Source: Arenicola marina (taxonomy: Eukaryota; Annelida; Polychaeta; Arenicolidae). Taken from it: a stretch of DNA of 64,000 nucleotides. Location of the stretch: contig OZ025248.1 in the NCBI GenBank assembly GCA_964019135.1, positions 75,398,119-75,462,118 of the forward strand, in the 5' to 3' direction. Each line of letters begins with the position of its first letter. Position 1 is the first letter of the stretch. Made by a program: the position numbers and the translations under genes. Positions 63,960-64,000 of this stretch are shown here, piece after piece. The notes beneath the pieces are model-generated. The model was not told the DNA's origin. It was given only the letters and a program-made list of their open reading frames with translations, and did not search any database.

Positions 63960-64000
63960 CTAAATAAAAACAAACAAATGTGTTCAAGACAATTAACAGC

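Overview
The window is a stretch of animal nuclear genome. It holds part of one very large, intron-rich gene on the minus strand, which enters at the right edge and leaves at the left edge. I could place 31 consecutive coding exons (63959 down to 979). They join with no phase conflict into about 1,480 codons. Together they encode the linker (DHC_N2-like), AAA1, AAA2 and most of AAA3 of a dynein heavy chain. P-loops are visible in AAA1 (GQPGVGKT), AAA2 (GGPGTGKS) and AAA3 (GPPGSGKT). The protein is divergent: AAA1 has CFDD where motor dyneins have CFDE, its sensor-I Asn-Pro is absent, and the linker carries a polar insert of about 100 residues. A DNHD1-like or other non-canonical axonemal dynein fits better than a standard motor, but I cannot confirm the subfamily. 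There is no prokaryotic architecture, and long ORFs outside the exons are mostly products of tandem repeats with no stop codons. tRNA-derived SINEs with a conserved tail suggest an invertebrate, perhaps a lophotrochozoan; that is a guess.

Layout, left to right (3' to 5' of the gene): 71-bp array (1-938); AAA3 exons 31-28 (979-3495) with a 34-bp array; 43-45-bp array (3484-5366); AAA3 exons 27 and 26 (5741-6876) with SINEs; a 24.4-kb 38-bp array (6893-31326) in one intron; exons 25-23 (31708-34517) between two arrays; AAA2 exons 22-17 (35254-42578) with arrays of 53, 14, 67, 50 and 67 bp; the AAA1-AAA2 connector and AAA1 exons 16-11 (43573-47677) with a 30-bp array and two SINEs; a 38-bp array (48134-51597) abutting exon 10; exon 9; a 23-bp array (52553-56233) abutting exon 8; and linker exons 7-1 (56729-63959) with further arrays.

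The main discovery is that many of the minisatellites are anchored on splice junctions. In at least four arrays the repeat unit contains the exact end of the neighbouring exon plus its splice site. The 23-bp and 38-bp arrays copy the 5' splice sites of exons 8 and 10. The 67-bp and 43-45-bp arrays copy the 3' splice sites of exons 19 and 28. A fifth array (42584-43430) carries a displaced copy of the start of exon 17 with a working-looking acceptor. Two more start at or within about 20 bases of a splice site and resemble it. Several introns therefore hold tens to hundreds of decoy splice sites, and this gene appears to have grown by repeated expansion of short duplications spanning its exon-intron boundaries.
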